NCBI GenBank assembly: GCA_016791365.1
Contig: JAEUMT010000011.1
Location: 1 to 62,003 of the forward strand
DNA: 62,003 nucleotides
Reading direction: 5' to 3'
From: Hyphomonadaceae bacterium
GTDB taxonomy: Bacteria; Pseudomonadota; Alphaproteobacteria; Caulobacterales; Aquidulcibacteraceae
Under the pieces are notes generated by a model, which was not told where the DNA came from, made no database searches, and saw nothing but the letters and a program-made list of their open reading frames with translations. Numbering within the stretch: position 1 is the stretch's first letter; each line of letters opens with the position of its first letter. Shown here one piece after another: positions 54,734 through 62,003 of this stretch. A program made the translations under genes and the position numbers.

Positions 54734-56164
54734 TTAGCCGTCTCGGCGGACGGCGGCAATGCGCGGCGCGCGGCGTTTTGTGGCGCCGCTGTGCGCTTCC
54801 TTGAGCGCGGCGACGAAACTGTCGCGCCAGGCCATGACATCGTCCTTCTCGACGCCGTCCATCAGCGCGCGCCAACGGCGGCGGCGTTCTTCCGGCGGCA
54901 TGGCGAGGGCGCGGCGCATGGCGTCGGCGACATCTTCTTGGCTGAACGGGTTCACGATGAGCGCGTCCTGCATCTGGGCGGCGGCGCCGGCGAAGCGCGA
55001 CAGGATGAGGACGCCCGGATCGGCTTCGTCTTGAGCGGCGACAAATTCCTTAGCCACAAGGTTCATGCCGTCGCGCAGCGGCGTAACGAGCGCAACGTCG
55101 GCGGCGCGGTAGATGCCGGCAAGTTCGTCGCGCCCGTGCAGGCGGTGGACGTTGCGGATCGGGATCCAATCCATTTCGGCGTGGGCGCCATTGATGCGGC
55201 CTGACAGAGAATCTAGGCGCGCGATCATGTCCTGATAGGCTTCGACCTCGCTGCGTGTGTAGGTCGAGATTTGCAGCAGGAAGATTTCGCGCTTCAGTTC
55301 GGGGCTTTCGTTGAGCAGGCGTTCGAAGGCGAGCAGGCGTTCGTCGATGCCTTTGGAATAATCGAGGCGGTCGACGCCGAGCAGCATTTTGCGTCCCGCC
55401 TTGCTTTCGACGATGCGGTGGAAGCTTTCTTGCGCGTCCGGGGTTTCGGCGAGCGCCGCGAAGCTCTTCGCGTCGATCCCAATCGGGAATGCCTTGGGCA
55501 TAACGGTGCGGCCAAAGGCGGTGGCGCGGCCGTCCGAGAGCGCCATGCCGCCCGCGTCGTAGAGCACATAGGAGAGAAAGGCGTTCTTCCACTCTTCGGT
55601 ATGGAAGCCGACGACGTCGTAGTGGAAGAGCGATTCCACCAGCTGACGGTGGCGTGGCAGCGTGAGGATGAGCTCGCGCGCGGGCCACGGGATGTGCAGG
55701 AAAAAGCCCATCGCATTCTTGAGGCCGCGCATGCGCAGTTCGCGGCCGAGCGGGATGAGGTGATAATCCTGCACCCAGATCACATCGTCGGGCTTGATGA
55801 GCGGCGCGAGCATATCAGCAAAGCGGGCGTTGACGCGTTCGTAGCCCTCACCGAACGAGCGCTCGTATTGGGTAAGGTCGATACGATAGTGGAAGAGCGG
55901 CCAAAGCGTGCGGTTGGCGTAGCCGTTGTAGTATTCGTCGATGTCCTGTTCTTCGAGGTCCATTGTCGCGACGGTGACGCCGTTGACGGTTTGGGTGTGG
56001 AGTTCGCCGGTAAATTCGGGCGTCGATTGACCCGACCAGCCAAACCAGATGCCGGAATATTCGCGCAGCGCCGCCGCGATCGCCATGGCGAGGCCGCCCT
56101 GGCTGGCGGCGCCTTCGGGCGCGGGCGGCGTCACGCGGTTGGAGACGACAATGAGGCGGCTCAT
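54734..56164 (-). CDS. otsA: Trehalose-6-phosphate synthase
   Basis: 476 residues from ATG 56164 (overlaps the GH15 stop by four bases). OtsA joins UDP-glucose and glucose-6-phosphate. GT20 signatures: RLIVVSNRVTPP, WFGWSGQ, the VWVQDYHLIPLGRELR segment, FFLHIPWPARELI and VDRLDYSKGIDERL; then PLRDGMNLVAKEFVAAQDE. It is the last gene of otsB-GH15-otsA, so it makes the substrate of OtsB. Trehalose protects against osmotic and drying stress. Confidence 0.95.
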   Translation of the reverse strand: MSRLIVVSNRVTPPAPEGAASQGGLAMAIAAALREYSGIWFGWSGQSTPEFTGELHTQTVNGVTVATMDLEEQDIDEYYNGYANRTLWPLFHYRIDLTQYERSFGEGYERVNARFADMLAPLIKPDDVIWVQDYHLIPLGRELRMRGLKNAMGFFLHIPWPARELILTLPRHRQLVESLFHYDVVGFHTEEWKNAFLSYVLYDAGGMALSDGRATAFGRTVMPKAFPIGIDAKSFAALAETPDAQESFHRIVESKAGRKMLLGVDRLDYSKGIDERLLAFERLLNESPELKREIFLLQISTYTRSEVEAYQDMIARLDSLSGRINGAHAEMDWIPIRNVHRLHGRDELAGIYRAADVALVTPLRDGMNLVAKEFVAAQDEADPGVLILSRFAGAAAQMQDALIVNPFSQEDVADAMRRALAMPPEERRRRWRALMDGVEKDDVMAWRDSFVAALKEAHSGATKRRAPRIAAVRRDG

Positions 56165-57957
56165 CGCACGCTGCTCCACGGATTGGAGAGCAGCACGGCG
56201 CAATTGATGAGACCGGCGAGCGAGTAGGTTTGCGGATAATTGCCCCACGGCGCGCCGGTGGAGAGATCGCAATCCTCCGAGAGAAGGCCAGCGCGCGTGC
56301 GGCGACCGAGCATTTGATCAAACAGGCTGCGCGCTTCCTCGCGGCGCCCGACCAGGAAGAGCGCTTCAATCAACCAGAAGGTGCAGAAGTTGAAGGCGGT
56401 TTCGGGCAGGCCGAAATCGTCCTTGTCGGCGTAGCGCAGGACGACGTCGCCGCGGCGGAGATCGTGCTCCAGATGTTTGAGCGTTGCGAGAAAGCGCGGA
56501 TCGTTAGCAGCGAGGAAGCGGGTGTCGACCATTTGAAGGAGGCTTGCATCCATCTCCTTGCCGCCGAAGGTTGCGGCGTAGCGGCCGAGGTCGGCGTTCC
56601 AGGCCCGGCTCTCGATCGTCGCGCGCATTTCATCGGCGCGGGCGCGCCAATGCAGTGCGCGGTCGCCGAGGCCGAGGCGTTGCGCGGCGTTGGCTAAGCG
56701 ATCGCACGCCGCCCAGCACATGACGGCCGAGTAGGTGTGCGTGGCTTCGCGCGTGCGGAATTCCCAAAGGCCGGCGTCGGGCTTTGCATAGACCGCGTAA
56801 GCGCGATCGCCGACGCTTTCGAGCGCGTGGAAATCGGCTTCGCCGGCGGGACGGAAGAGACGCGCATCGTGGAAGGCTTGCACGGTTGAGAGTATGATCT
56901 GGCCATAGACGTCGTGCTGATGGTGCTCGTGCGCCTGGTTGCCGACGCGGATTGGGCCCATGCCGCGATAGCCCGGAAGCGCGTTGACTTCCGCCTCGGC
57001 GAGGATCGGCTCCATGCCAACCCCGTAAAGCGGCTGGATGCGGCCGCTTGGCGTGGCGTCGATGATGTTGCGTAGGTAGGAGAGATAACCTTCGAGGATA
57101 TCGGCGGCGCCGAGACGGTTGAGCGCTTGCACCGTGTAGTAGGCGTCGCGGAGCCAGCAATAGCGATAGTCCCAGTTGCGGCCGCTGTTGGGCGCTTCGG
57201 GGATGGAGGTTGTCATCGCCGCGACGATGGCCCCGGTTTCTTCATGGACGCAGAGTTTCAGCGTGATGGCGGCGCGGATGACGTCGGCCTGCCATTCGAG
57301 CGGCGTCGCCAGCATGCGGACCCAGTTGCGCCAGTAGAGTTCGGTGTTGTCGCGCATCATGCGCGCGACTTCGCGCAGGTTGCCGTCAAACGGTTCATCC
57401 GGCCCGAGGAAGAAGATGTGCTCTTCTTCGAGGCGGAAGACGCGCGCGTTCAGCACGTGCGAGACGGGCGCCGTGGTCGTGAGGCGCATCATGCCGGGGA
57501 CGCGATAGCGGAGGTGATTGGAGCCGGTGGTGATTTTGGCGTCGTGCGCGCCCCAGTCCGTCGCCGGAAGCAGACGCACGCGGACGCGCGGCGAGCCGTT
57601 GAGCGGCCGGACTGTGCGAATGAAGGCATAGGGGCGATAGGGGCGGTGGTGGCGCCGGAAGCGAGGGCAGAAATCCGTGATCTCGATCGAGCTGCCGCGT
57701 GAGTCCGTGAGCGTGGTCACGAGGATCGGCGTGTTGCGTTCATAGCTTTGCGTGGCGGACACCTGATCAATCAGATCGATGGCCCATAGGCCGCGTTTGA
57801 GCTGGGCAGGGTCCTCACCGCTGAGCAGTGCGCAGAACATCGGATCGCCGTCGACACGCGGCACGCAGGCCCACACGAAGGCGCCGTTGCGGTCCACAAG
57901 GGCGCTGGCGGCGCAATTGCCGATTGGCGCGAGATCGAGATCGCCATAGCAGCTCAC
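56161..57957 (-). CDS. GH15 glycoside hydrolase (glucoamylase/trehalase-like)
   Basis: 598 residues, GTG start overlapping the otsB stop. GH15 has an N-terminal beta domain and an (alpha/alpha)6 barrel. Segments: LDLAPIGNCAASALVDRNGAFVW at the N-terminus, RNWDYRYCWLRDAYYTVQAL (typical GH15 acidic site), EHHQHDVYGQIIL and late EDCDLSTGAPWGNYPQTYSLAGLI. Some GH15 members are trehalases, and others act on glucans. Position between otsB and otsA suggests trehalose turnover or recycling of a related glucan; substrate is not proven. Confidence 0.9.
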   Translation of the reverse strand: MSCYGDLDLAPIGNCAASALVDRNGAFVWACVPRVDGDPMFCALLSGEDPAQLKRGLWAIDLIDQVSATQSYERNTPILVTTLTDSRGSSIEITDFCPRFRRHHRPYRPYAFIRTVRPLNGSPRVRVRLLPATDWGAHDAKITTGSNHLRYRVPGMMRLTTTAPVSHVLNARVFRLEEEHIFFLGPDEPFDGNLREVARMMRDNTELYWRNWVRMLATPLEWQADVIRAAITLKLCVHEETGAIVAAMTTSIPEAPNSGRNWDYRYCWLRDAYYTVQALNRLGAADILEGYLSYLRNIIDATPSGRIQPLYGVGMEPILAEAEVNALPGYRGMGPIRVGNQAHEHHQHDVYGQIILSTVQAFHDARLFRPAGEADFHALESVGDRAYAVYAKPDAGLWEFRTREATHTYSAVMCWAACDRLANAAQRLGLGDRALHWRARADEMRATIESRAWNADLGRYAATFGGKEMDASLLQMVDTRFLAANDPRFLATLKHLEHDLRRGDVVLRYADKDDFGLPETAFNFCTFWLIEALFLVGRREEARSLFDQMLGRRTRAGLLSEDCDLSTGAPWGNYPQTYSLAGLINCAVLLSNPWSSVR

Positions 57958-58712
57958 GATGCGAGCCCCGCTTGCAGCCAGGCGAAGACCGCGCGCGTGT
58001 CGCCGAGGGCGTAGCGTGCGGCGGTTTCGCGCGGCGGACCGACAAGGATGGAGTGACCTCCGAATGTTCCAACGGCGCGGAAGGCGTCTTCGTCGGTGAT
58101 GTCGTCTCCCACGGCGATGGGATTGCGATTGGCGAACGGCGGCGCGGCCATGAAGTCAGCGACGGCGTCGGCCTTGGTGCGCTGACCTATCGTGAGTTCG
58201 ATGACCATTTTGCCTTCAAGAATGCTCAAGGCGTGACGTTGCGCTATTTCCGCGGCGGCGCGGCGGGCGGCGTCGGCAAACTCCGGCGCGCGCCGATAGT
58301 GAAGAGCCAGAGCAAGTCCCTTGTCTTCGAGATCGACTTGCAGCGCGCCCTTGGCGATCAGGGCGCGGGCGTCGTTCAGAGCGGATTGGATCGACGCATT
58401 GTGTGTGGGTTCACGTTCAATCTTGCTGCCGGTGCGGCGTTCGACGCCGTGAATGCCGGCGATATGAACGAGGGCGCCGTCGAGAACAGCGTCGGCGCTG
58501 GCAATGGTGCGGCCGGTGATGAGGGCGACCGCGCCATTCATTGCGCGGGACAGATCGGCGAGCAGCAGACGCAGTTCTTCGCTTGCGACGACGTGTTCGG
58601 GATGCGCCGCGAAATCGACCAGCGTTCCGTCGAGGTCGAGAAAGAGCGCGTGGTTGCGCACGTCCAGCGGCGGCGGCGGCGCAAGCATTGTTATCCCGTT
58701 TGGTCGCAGCAC
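57954..58712 (-). CDS. otsB: Trehalose-6-phosphate phosphatase
   Basis: 252 residues. HAD phosphatase: the catalytic motif is LFLDLDGTLVDF, motif 2 is ALITGRTI, and the late motif is GDDITDEDAF. It dephosphorylates trehalose 6-phosphate. GTG 58712 has GGAG five bases upstream; ATG 58688 is an alternative. First gene of the otsB-GH15-otsA operon. The 287 bases up to the divergent RcnB-like gene contain no other gene I can support. Confidence 0.94.
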   Translation of the reverse strand: MLRPNGITMLAPPPPLDVRNHALFLDLDGTLVDFAAHPEHVVASEELRLLLADLSRAMNGAVALITGRTIASADAVLDGALVHIAGIHGVERRTGSKIEREPTHNASIQSALNDARALIAKGALQVDLEDKGLALALHYRRAPEFADAARRAAAEIAQRHALSILEGKMVIELTIGQRTKADAVADFMAAPPFANRNPIAVGDDITDEDAFRAVGTFGGHSILVGPPRETAARYALGDTRAVFAWLQAGLAS

Positions 58713-58999
58713 CGCGGCTCCTGAAAATCTTGCCCCATGAAGCCGTAGGTCGCCTTGGCAAGGGCGAACTCTTCCCGTGCAGCGCGGGGCCTGTGCAAAC
58801 GCGTGAGCGGGCGCGAAGTTCCGGCGCGTAGGTCCGCGAAAAAAGTTGTGTCAGCTCGTGGCAAACGCCGGTTCTGGCGCCGAACGGCGCCATGTTCGCG
58901 GGCTTGCGCAACACATGCTCAGAACGAGTTCAGCGTGCGGACGTTAGCTTGCCAGACAACGAGATGAGTGAGGTCTCGTAGTGAACGAAGGAGCAAGTC

Positions 59000-59473
59000 A
59001 TGAACAAGCATTTCAAAACGGCGGCGCTTGCGGCGTTGATCATGGTCGGGCCGCTCAGCATGGCGGGCGCGGCAAGTGCGCAAACACGCCGTGATGTGCA
59101 AGAGCAACGTCAGGACGTGCGCGACGCGCGCCGCGACTTGCGCGAAGAGCGTCAGGACCTGCGCCAGGCGCGCCAGGCGCAACGTTGGAATCAACGCCAG
59201 CACAACGGTTATTACGCGAACGGCCGCTTCTATTACGGCCAGCCGTCGGCCGCGATCCAATCGCGCCGCGACTATCGCCCCGCGTATCAGCAATGGCGCC
59301 GCGGTGACCGCCTGCCGAATTACGCGCGGACGCAGTATCGTGAAGTTGACTGGCGTCGTGAGCATCTGCGTCAGCCGCCGCGTGGCTACCATTATGTCCG
59401 CGATGATCGCGGCGAGGTGTTGCTGGTTGCTGTCGCGACGGGCGTGATCCTCTCCATCCTGCTCAACAACTAA
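59000..59473 (+). CDS. RcnB-like periplasmic protein
   Basis: 157 residues. Signal peptide (~1-27, cleavage after AASA). An N-terminal charged coiled-coil follows, with repeats of RxDxRxARRDLR type (residues ~29-62). The C-terminal RcnB-type domain includes QQWRRGDRLPNYARTQYREVDWR and GYHYVRDDRGEVLLVAVATGVI. RcnB in E. coli helps nickel/cobalt homeostasis, but many alphaproteobacterial members have no known metal role. RBS GAAGGAGC precedes the start. Confidence 0.85.
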   Translation: MNKHFKTAALAALIMVGPLSMAGAASAQTRRDVQEQRQDVRDARRDLREERQDLRQARQAQRWNQRQHNGYYANGRFYYGQPSAAIQSRRDYRPAYQQWRRGDRLPNYARTQYREVDWRREHLRQPPRGYHYVRDDRGEVLLVAVATGVILSILLNN

Positions 59474-59495
59474 GGTTGCGACAGCACGGTGCATC

Positions 59496-59528
59496 GCCGC
59501 CCCGGAGTCTTGCTCCGGGGCGGCTTTT
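59496..59528 (+). terminator. Rho-independent terminator after RcnB-like gene
   Basis: GCCGCCCCGGA-loop-TCCGGGGCGGC followed by TTTT. Eleven-base GC-rich stem 23 bases after the stop codon. Its end touches the stop codon of the convergent DUF2842 gene. Confidence 0.85.
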
Positions 59529-59730
59529 ATGAGCCGCGGTTCATCCAGGCGAACAGCGGTTTCAACGGGAATATCCAGACGACGCCGGCAATGGCGTAGA
59601 AGATGAGCTGGGCCCATGTCGGGATGAGCGGAACGAGCGCCACGCCCAAAGAGGCGGCGAGAACCGCGTAAACGGCGATGTAGGTCAGCAAGACAAGACA
59701 GCCGGCCGCCTTGCGGGTGCGCATTTCCAT
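59527..59730 (-). CDS. DUF2842 small membrane protein
   Basis: 67 residues with two transmembrane helices: ~11-33 (CLVLLTYIAVYAVLAASLGVAL) and ~38-54 (AQLIFYAIAGVVWIFP). It ends LKPLFAWMNRGS, the DUF2842 tail (usually PLRPLFRWM). DUF2842 is largely restricted to alphaproteobacteria; function unknown. Divergent from the heme A synthase gene; the two share an 87-base gap. Confidence 0.85.
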   Translation of the reverse strand: MEMRTRKAAGCLVLLTYIAVYAVLAASLGVALVPLIPTWAQLIFYAIAGVVWIFPLKPLFAWMNRGS

Positions 59731-59817
59731 GGATGATCGCCCTACCGCGCGGCGGCGCGCCGCGTTTCCGTCACGCTTGGTGAGTTCTATGGGAGGCGCG
59801 AAGGGACAAACGCAAGC

Positions 59818-60843
59818 ATGTCAGCAGAGGACATTTGGCCGCCGCGGCAGCGATTGGTGGGCATCTGGCTCCTGGTCGTGTGCGTCTTCGTGTTCGCGAT
59901 GGTGATGGTGGGCGGCGCCACGCGCCTCACCGATAGCGGGCTGTCCATCACCGAATGGAATTTCATGAAGCACTTCGCGCCGCCGATGAACGAGGCGGCG
60001 TGGCGACAAGAGTTCGCGCTCTATCAGCAGACGATGGAGTACCAGGCTCAGAACAACGGCATGAGTCTCGATGAATTCCGCCGCATCTATTATTGGGAAT
60101 GGGGCCACCGTTTCCTGGGCCAGACGCTCGGCCTGGTGTTCCTGATTCCGGCGCTGTTCTTCCTTTTCACCGGACGGCTGCGTGGACGTTTTCGCGTCAC
60201 GGCGGCGCTTTTTGCGCTTGGCGGGCTGCAGGGCGCGATTGGCTGGTGGATGGTGACAAGCGGTCTGTTCGATCGGCTGGATGTGAGTCCGCTGCGTCTG
60301 GCGATCCATTTGGCGATGGCGTTTTTCATTCTGGCGCTTGCGCTTTGGACGGCGCTGGGTGCGTTCGGCTGGCCGTCGGAGAGTTCGAAGGCGGGCGTGT
60401 GGCGTTGGGCGCCGTTTGCGTTGATGACGCTCATTTTCGTTCAGGTGATGCTTGGCGCGCTGCTCGCGGGCAGCGACGGGGGCATGGCGTACGCCGATTG
60501 GCCGACGATTGGTGGTGAGTGGATTCCGTCGGGTGCGTTTAGTGAAGAGAGCTTCTGGGCGAACTTTACCGAAGAGCACGCGACACAGCATTTGTTGCAT
60601 CGGAGCATGGGCTACGCGGTGGCGCTCTTTTCGCTGACCTTGGCGCTGGTCGGCCTGATCCGCGGGCAGGGGGAGGCGCGCTGGGCGCTGGGGCTCGTCG
60701 GGCTGGTGGCGCTGCTGCAGGCGGGGCTGGGGATCATGACCGTCGTGGCCGCTTCGCCGTTGTCGCTGAGCCTACTGCACCAGGCCGGGGCGGCGGTCCT
60801 GTGGATGACGGCCCTTGTGGCCGCGCGCGCGGCATGGCGGTAA
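59818..60843 (+). CDS. ctaA: Heme A synthase (COX15/CtaA type)
   Basis: 341 residues, eight predicted transmembrane helices. It oxidises heme O to heme A for cytochrome c oxidase. The four heme-ligand histidines are in EWGHRFLG, LAIHLAMAF, HLLHRSMGY and LLHQAGAAV. N-terminal GGATRLTDSGLSITEW and the long loop with AQNNGMSLDEFRRIYYWEW place it in the COX15-like type of alphaproteobacteria and mitochondria. Start ATG 59818. Confidence 0.95.
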   Translation: MSAEDIWPPRQRLVGIWLLVVCVFVFAMVMVGGATRLTDSGLSITEWNFMKHFAPPMNEAAWRQEFALYQQTMEYQAQNNGMSLDEFRRIYYWEWGHRFLGQTLGLVFLIPALFFLFTGRLRGRFRVTAALFALGGLQGAIGWWMVTSGLFDRLDVSPLRLAIHLAMAFFILALALWTALGAFGWPSESSKAGVWRWAPFALMTLIFVQVMLGALLAGSDGGMAYADWPTIGGEWIPSGAFSEESFWANFTEEHATQHLLHRSMGYAVALFSLTLALVGLIRGQGEARWALGLVGLVALLQAGLGIMTVVAASPLSLSLLHQAGAAVLWMTALVAARAAWR

Positions 60844-60861
60844 CGCTCCGCGCGTATCATA

Positions 60862-60937
60862 TTACCGCTAGTCTAATTGACTGATTATAATACGAAAATC
60901 ATTGCCTCTTGACGCAATTTCCGCGCTGCAATAAACG
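60862..60937 (+). promoter_or_regulatory. Promoter region of rplM-rpsI
   Basis: AT-rich leader. One candidate is TTGACG (60909-60914) with ATAAAC after a 16-base spacer. Another has a perfect TATAAT (60886-60891) with a weak TTACCG at the -35 position, spacing 18. Either would give a short leader before rplM. Confidence 0.5.
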
Positions 60938-60967
60938 CGCGCCTTCGTTTTTGTCAGGAACCACCCA

Positions 60968-61444
60968 ATGCGCACTCTTTCGACGCGCTCGGCCAAGGCT
61001 TCGGAAATCACCAACGGCTGGATCGTTGTGGATGCCGAAGGCGTTGTGGTCGGCCGCCTCGCTTCGTTCATCGCGCTTCGCCTTCGCGGCAAGCATCGCG
61101 CCGATTTCACACCTCACGTCGACACCGGCGATCATGTCGTTGTCATCAACGCCGAGAAGGTCGCGCTGACGGGCAAGAAGCTGACGGACAAGATTTACTA
61201 CCGTCACACCGGTCACCCGGGCGGCATCAAGGAACGCGTCGCGGGCAAGGTCCTGGCCGGCAAGCATCCTGAGCGCGTGCTGGAGAAGGCCGTTGAGCGC
61301 ATGATGCCGAAGGAAAGCCCGCTGGCGCGCAAGCAGCTGGCGAAGCTTCGCGTCTATGGCGGCAGCGAACATCCGCACGCCGCGCAAAATCCCGTCACCG
61401 TCGACTTCAAGTCGAAGAACCGCAAGAACTCGAGGATCGGCTAA
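60968..61444 (+). CDS. rplM: 50S ribosomal protein L13
   Basis: 158 residues. L13 features: [51 protein letters not shown] and [19 protein letters not shown], with the [16 protein letters not shown] tail. AGGAA ribosome binding site nine bases upstream. Usual rplM-rpsI pair; two-base gap to rpsI. Confidence 0.97.
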   Translation: MRTLSTRSAKASEITNGWIVVDAEGVVVGRLASFIALRLRGKHRADFTPHVDTGDHVVVINAEKVALTGKKLTDKIYYRHTGHPGGIKERVAGKVLAGKHPERVLEKAVERMMPKESPLARKQLAKLRVYGGSEHPHAAQNPVTVDFKSKNRKNSRIG

Positions 61445-61446
61445 TC

Positions 61447-61941
61447 ATGAGCGACATCAGCCAAGGTCTTGAGTCTCTCGGCGAGATCACCGGCCGCCAA
61501 CCTGGCACCGGCACCGAACACATCGCCATCGCACGCGAAAAGAAGGTCGACAAGTTCGGCCGCGCGTACGCGACCGGCAAGCGCAAGAACGCGGTCGCCC
61601 GCGTTTGGGTGAAGCCCGGCAAGGGCAACATCACCATCAACGGCAAAACCAGCGACGCATACTTCGCACGCCCGGTTCTGCGCATGATGATCAACCAGCC
61701 GTTCAAGGTCACCGAGCGCGAAGGCGAGTTCGACGTGATCTGCACGGTCGTTGGCTCGGGCCTCTCGGGCCAAGCCGGCGCGGTGCGTCACGGCATCTCG
61801 AAGGCGCTGGCTGACTATGAGCCGGCGCTGCGTCCGGCGCTCAAGCATGCCGGCTTCATGACCCGCGACAGCCGCGTGGTTGAGCGTAAAAAGTACGGCC
61901 GCAAGAAGGCCCGCCGGAGCTTCCAGTTCTCGAAGCGCTAA
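61447..61941 (+). CDS. rpsI: 30S ribosomal protein S9
   Basis: 164 residues. The S9 core begins after a ~30-residue N-terminal extension typical of alphaproteobacteria: [18 protein letters not shown], then [15 protein letters not shown]-type segment ([19 protein letters not shown]) and the basic C-terminus [19 protein letters not shown], which reaches the ribosomal P site. Confidence 0.97.
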   Translation: MSDISQGLESLGEITGRQPGTGTEHIAIAREKKVDKFGRAYATGKRKNAVARVWVKPGKGNITINGKTSDAYFARPVLRMMINQPFKVTEREGEFDVICTVVGSGLSGQAGAVRHGISKALADYEPALRPALKHAGFMTRDSRVVERKKYGRKKARRSFQFSKR

Positions 61942-61966
61942 TCGCTTCACGAATATGGGTTACGGG

Positions 61967-62003
61967 ACGGGCGCTTCTCTCAGGGAAGCGCCCGTTTTGT
62001 TTT
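61967..62003 (+). terminator. Rho-independent terminator after rpsI
   Basis: ACGGGCGCTTC-TCTCAGG-GAAGCGCCCGT stem followed by TTTGTTTT at the window edge. It ends the rplM-rpsI transcript. Confidence 0.88.

Overview
The window is a gene-dense, high-GC stretch of chromosome from an alphaproteobacterium, most likely in or near Caulobacterales/Hyphomonadaceae. Supporting evidence: a C4-pathway hemA (5-aminolevulinate synthase), a MucR/Ros regulator, a DUF2842 protein, a CBP3-type cytochrome bc1 chaperone, a COX15-type heme A synthase, and the alphaproteobacterial gene strings acpS-lepB-rnc-era-recO and glyA-nrdR-rib-nusB-thiL. Placement below class level is inference. Most of the window is housekeeping; there is no prophage, CRISPR array or classical transposase.

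Layout. 1-6.4 kb: cyclophilin end, queA-tgt (queuosine), hrpB and a threonine dehydratase-like gene. 6.5-15.9 kb: lytic transglycosylase, dapA-smpB-TPR lipoprotein, family-5 uracil-DNA glycosylase, folK, rpoZ-rsh-DUF5360-pyrE. 15.9-23.8 kb: pdxJ-acpS-lepB-rnc-era, a DUF433/DUF5615 toxin-antitoxin-like pair, recO, a DUF4375 gene and parC. 23.9-34.4 kb (more accessory): lemA, an M48 protease, a padR-pspC operon, a VOC protein with no normal start codon, a DUF2254-like membrane protein, motB, a flavin reductase, a HIBADH-family dehydrogenase, a receiver-like protein without its phosphoacceptor Asp, and a TIR-transmembrane protein. 34.4-38 kb: yciB, divergent hemB/hemA, and mucR. 38.3-45.6 kb: glyA, a four-helix-bundle (S23) cassette with inverted G-rich repeats, nrdR, riboflavin genes, nusB and thiL. 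45.7-54.7 kb: membrane pyrophosphatase, BamE, CBP3, plsX-fabH-ihfA, an OmpA-like lipoprotein, a large RTX protein with 38-residue tail repeats, and tRNA-Pro. 54.7-62 kb: an otsB-GH15-otsA trehalose operon, an RcnB-like protein, DUF2842, heme A synthase and rplM-rpsI.

The most distinctive non-coding content is repeats. Four intergenic palindromes share TGGACCGC...GCGGTCCA ends but carry different internal hairpins. Two other hairpin-rich REP-like elements lie before the M48 protease and between nrdR and ribD. A seven-base G-rich repeat array lies in opposite orientation on each side of the S23 gene. Many operons show ATGA or GTGA stop/start overlaps that suggest translational coupling. The best candidates for a poorly described system are the S23 cassette, the TGGACCGC palindrome family and the TIR-membrane protein.
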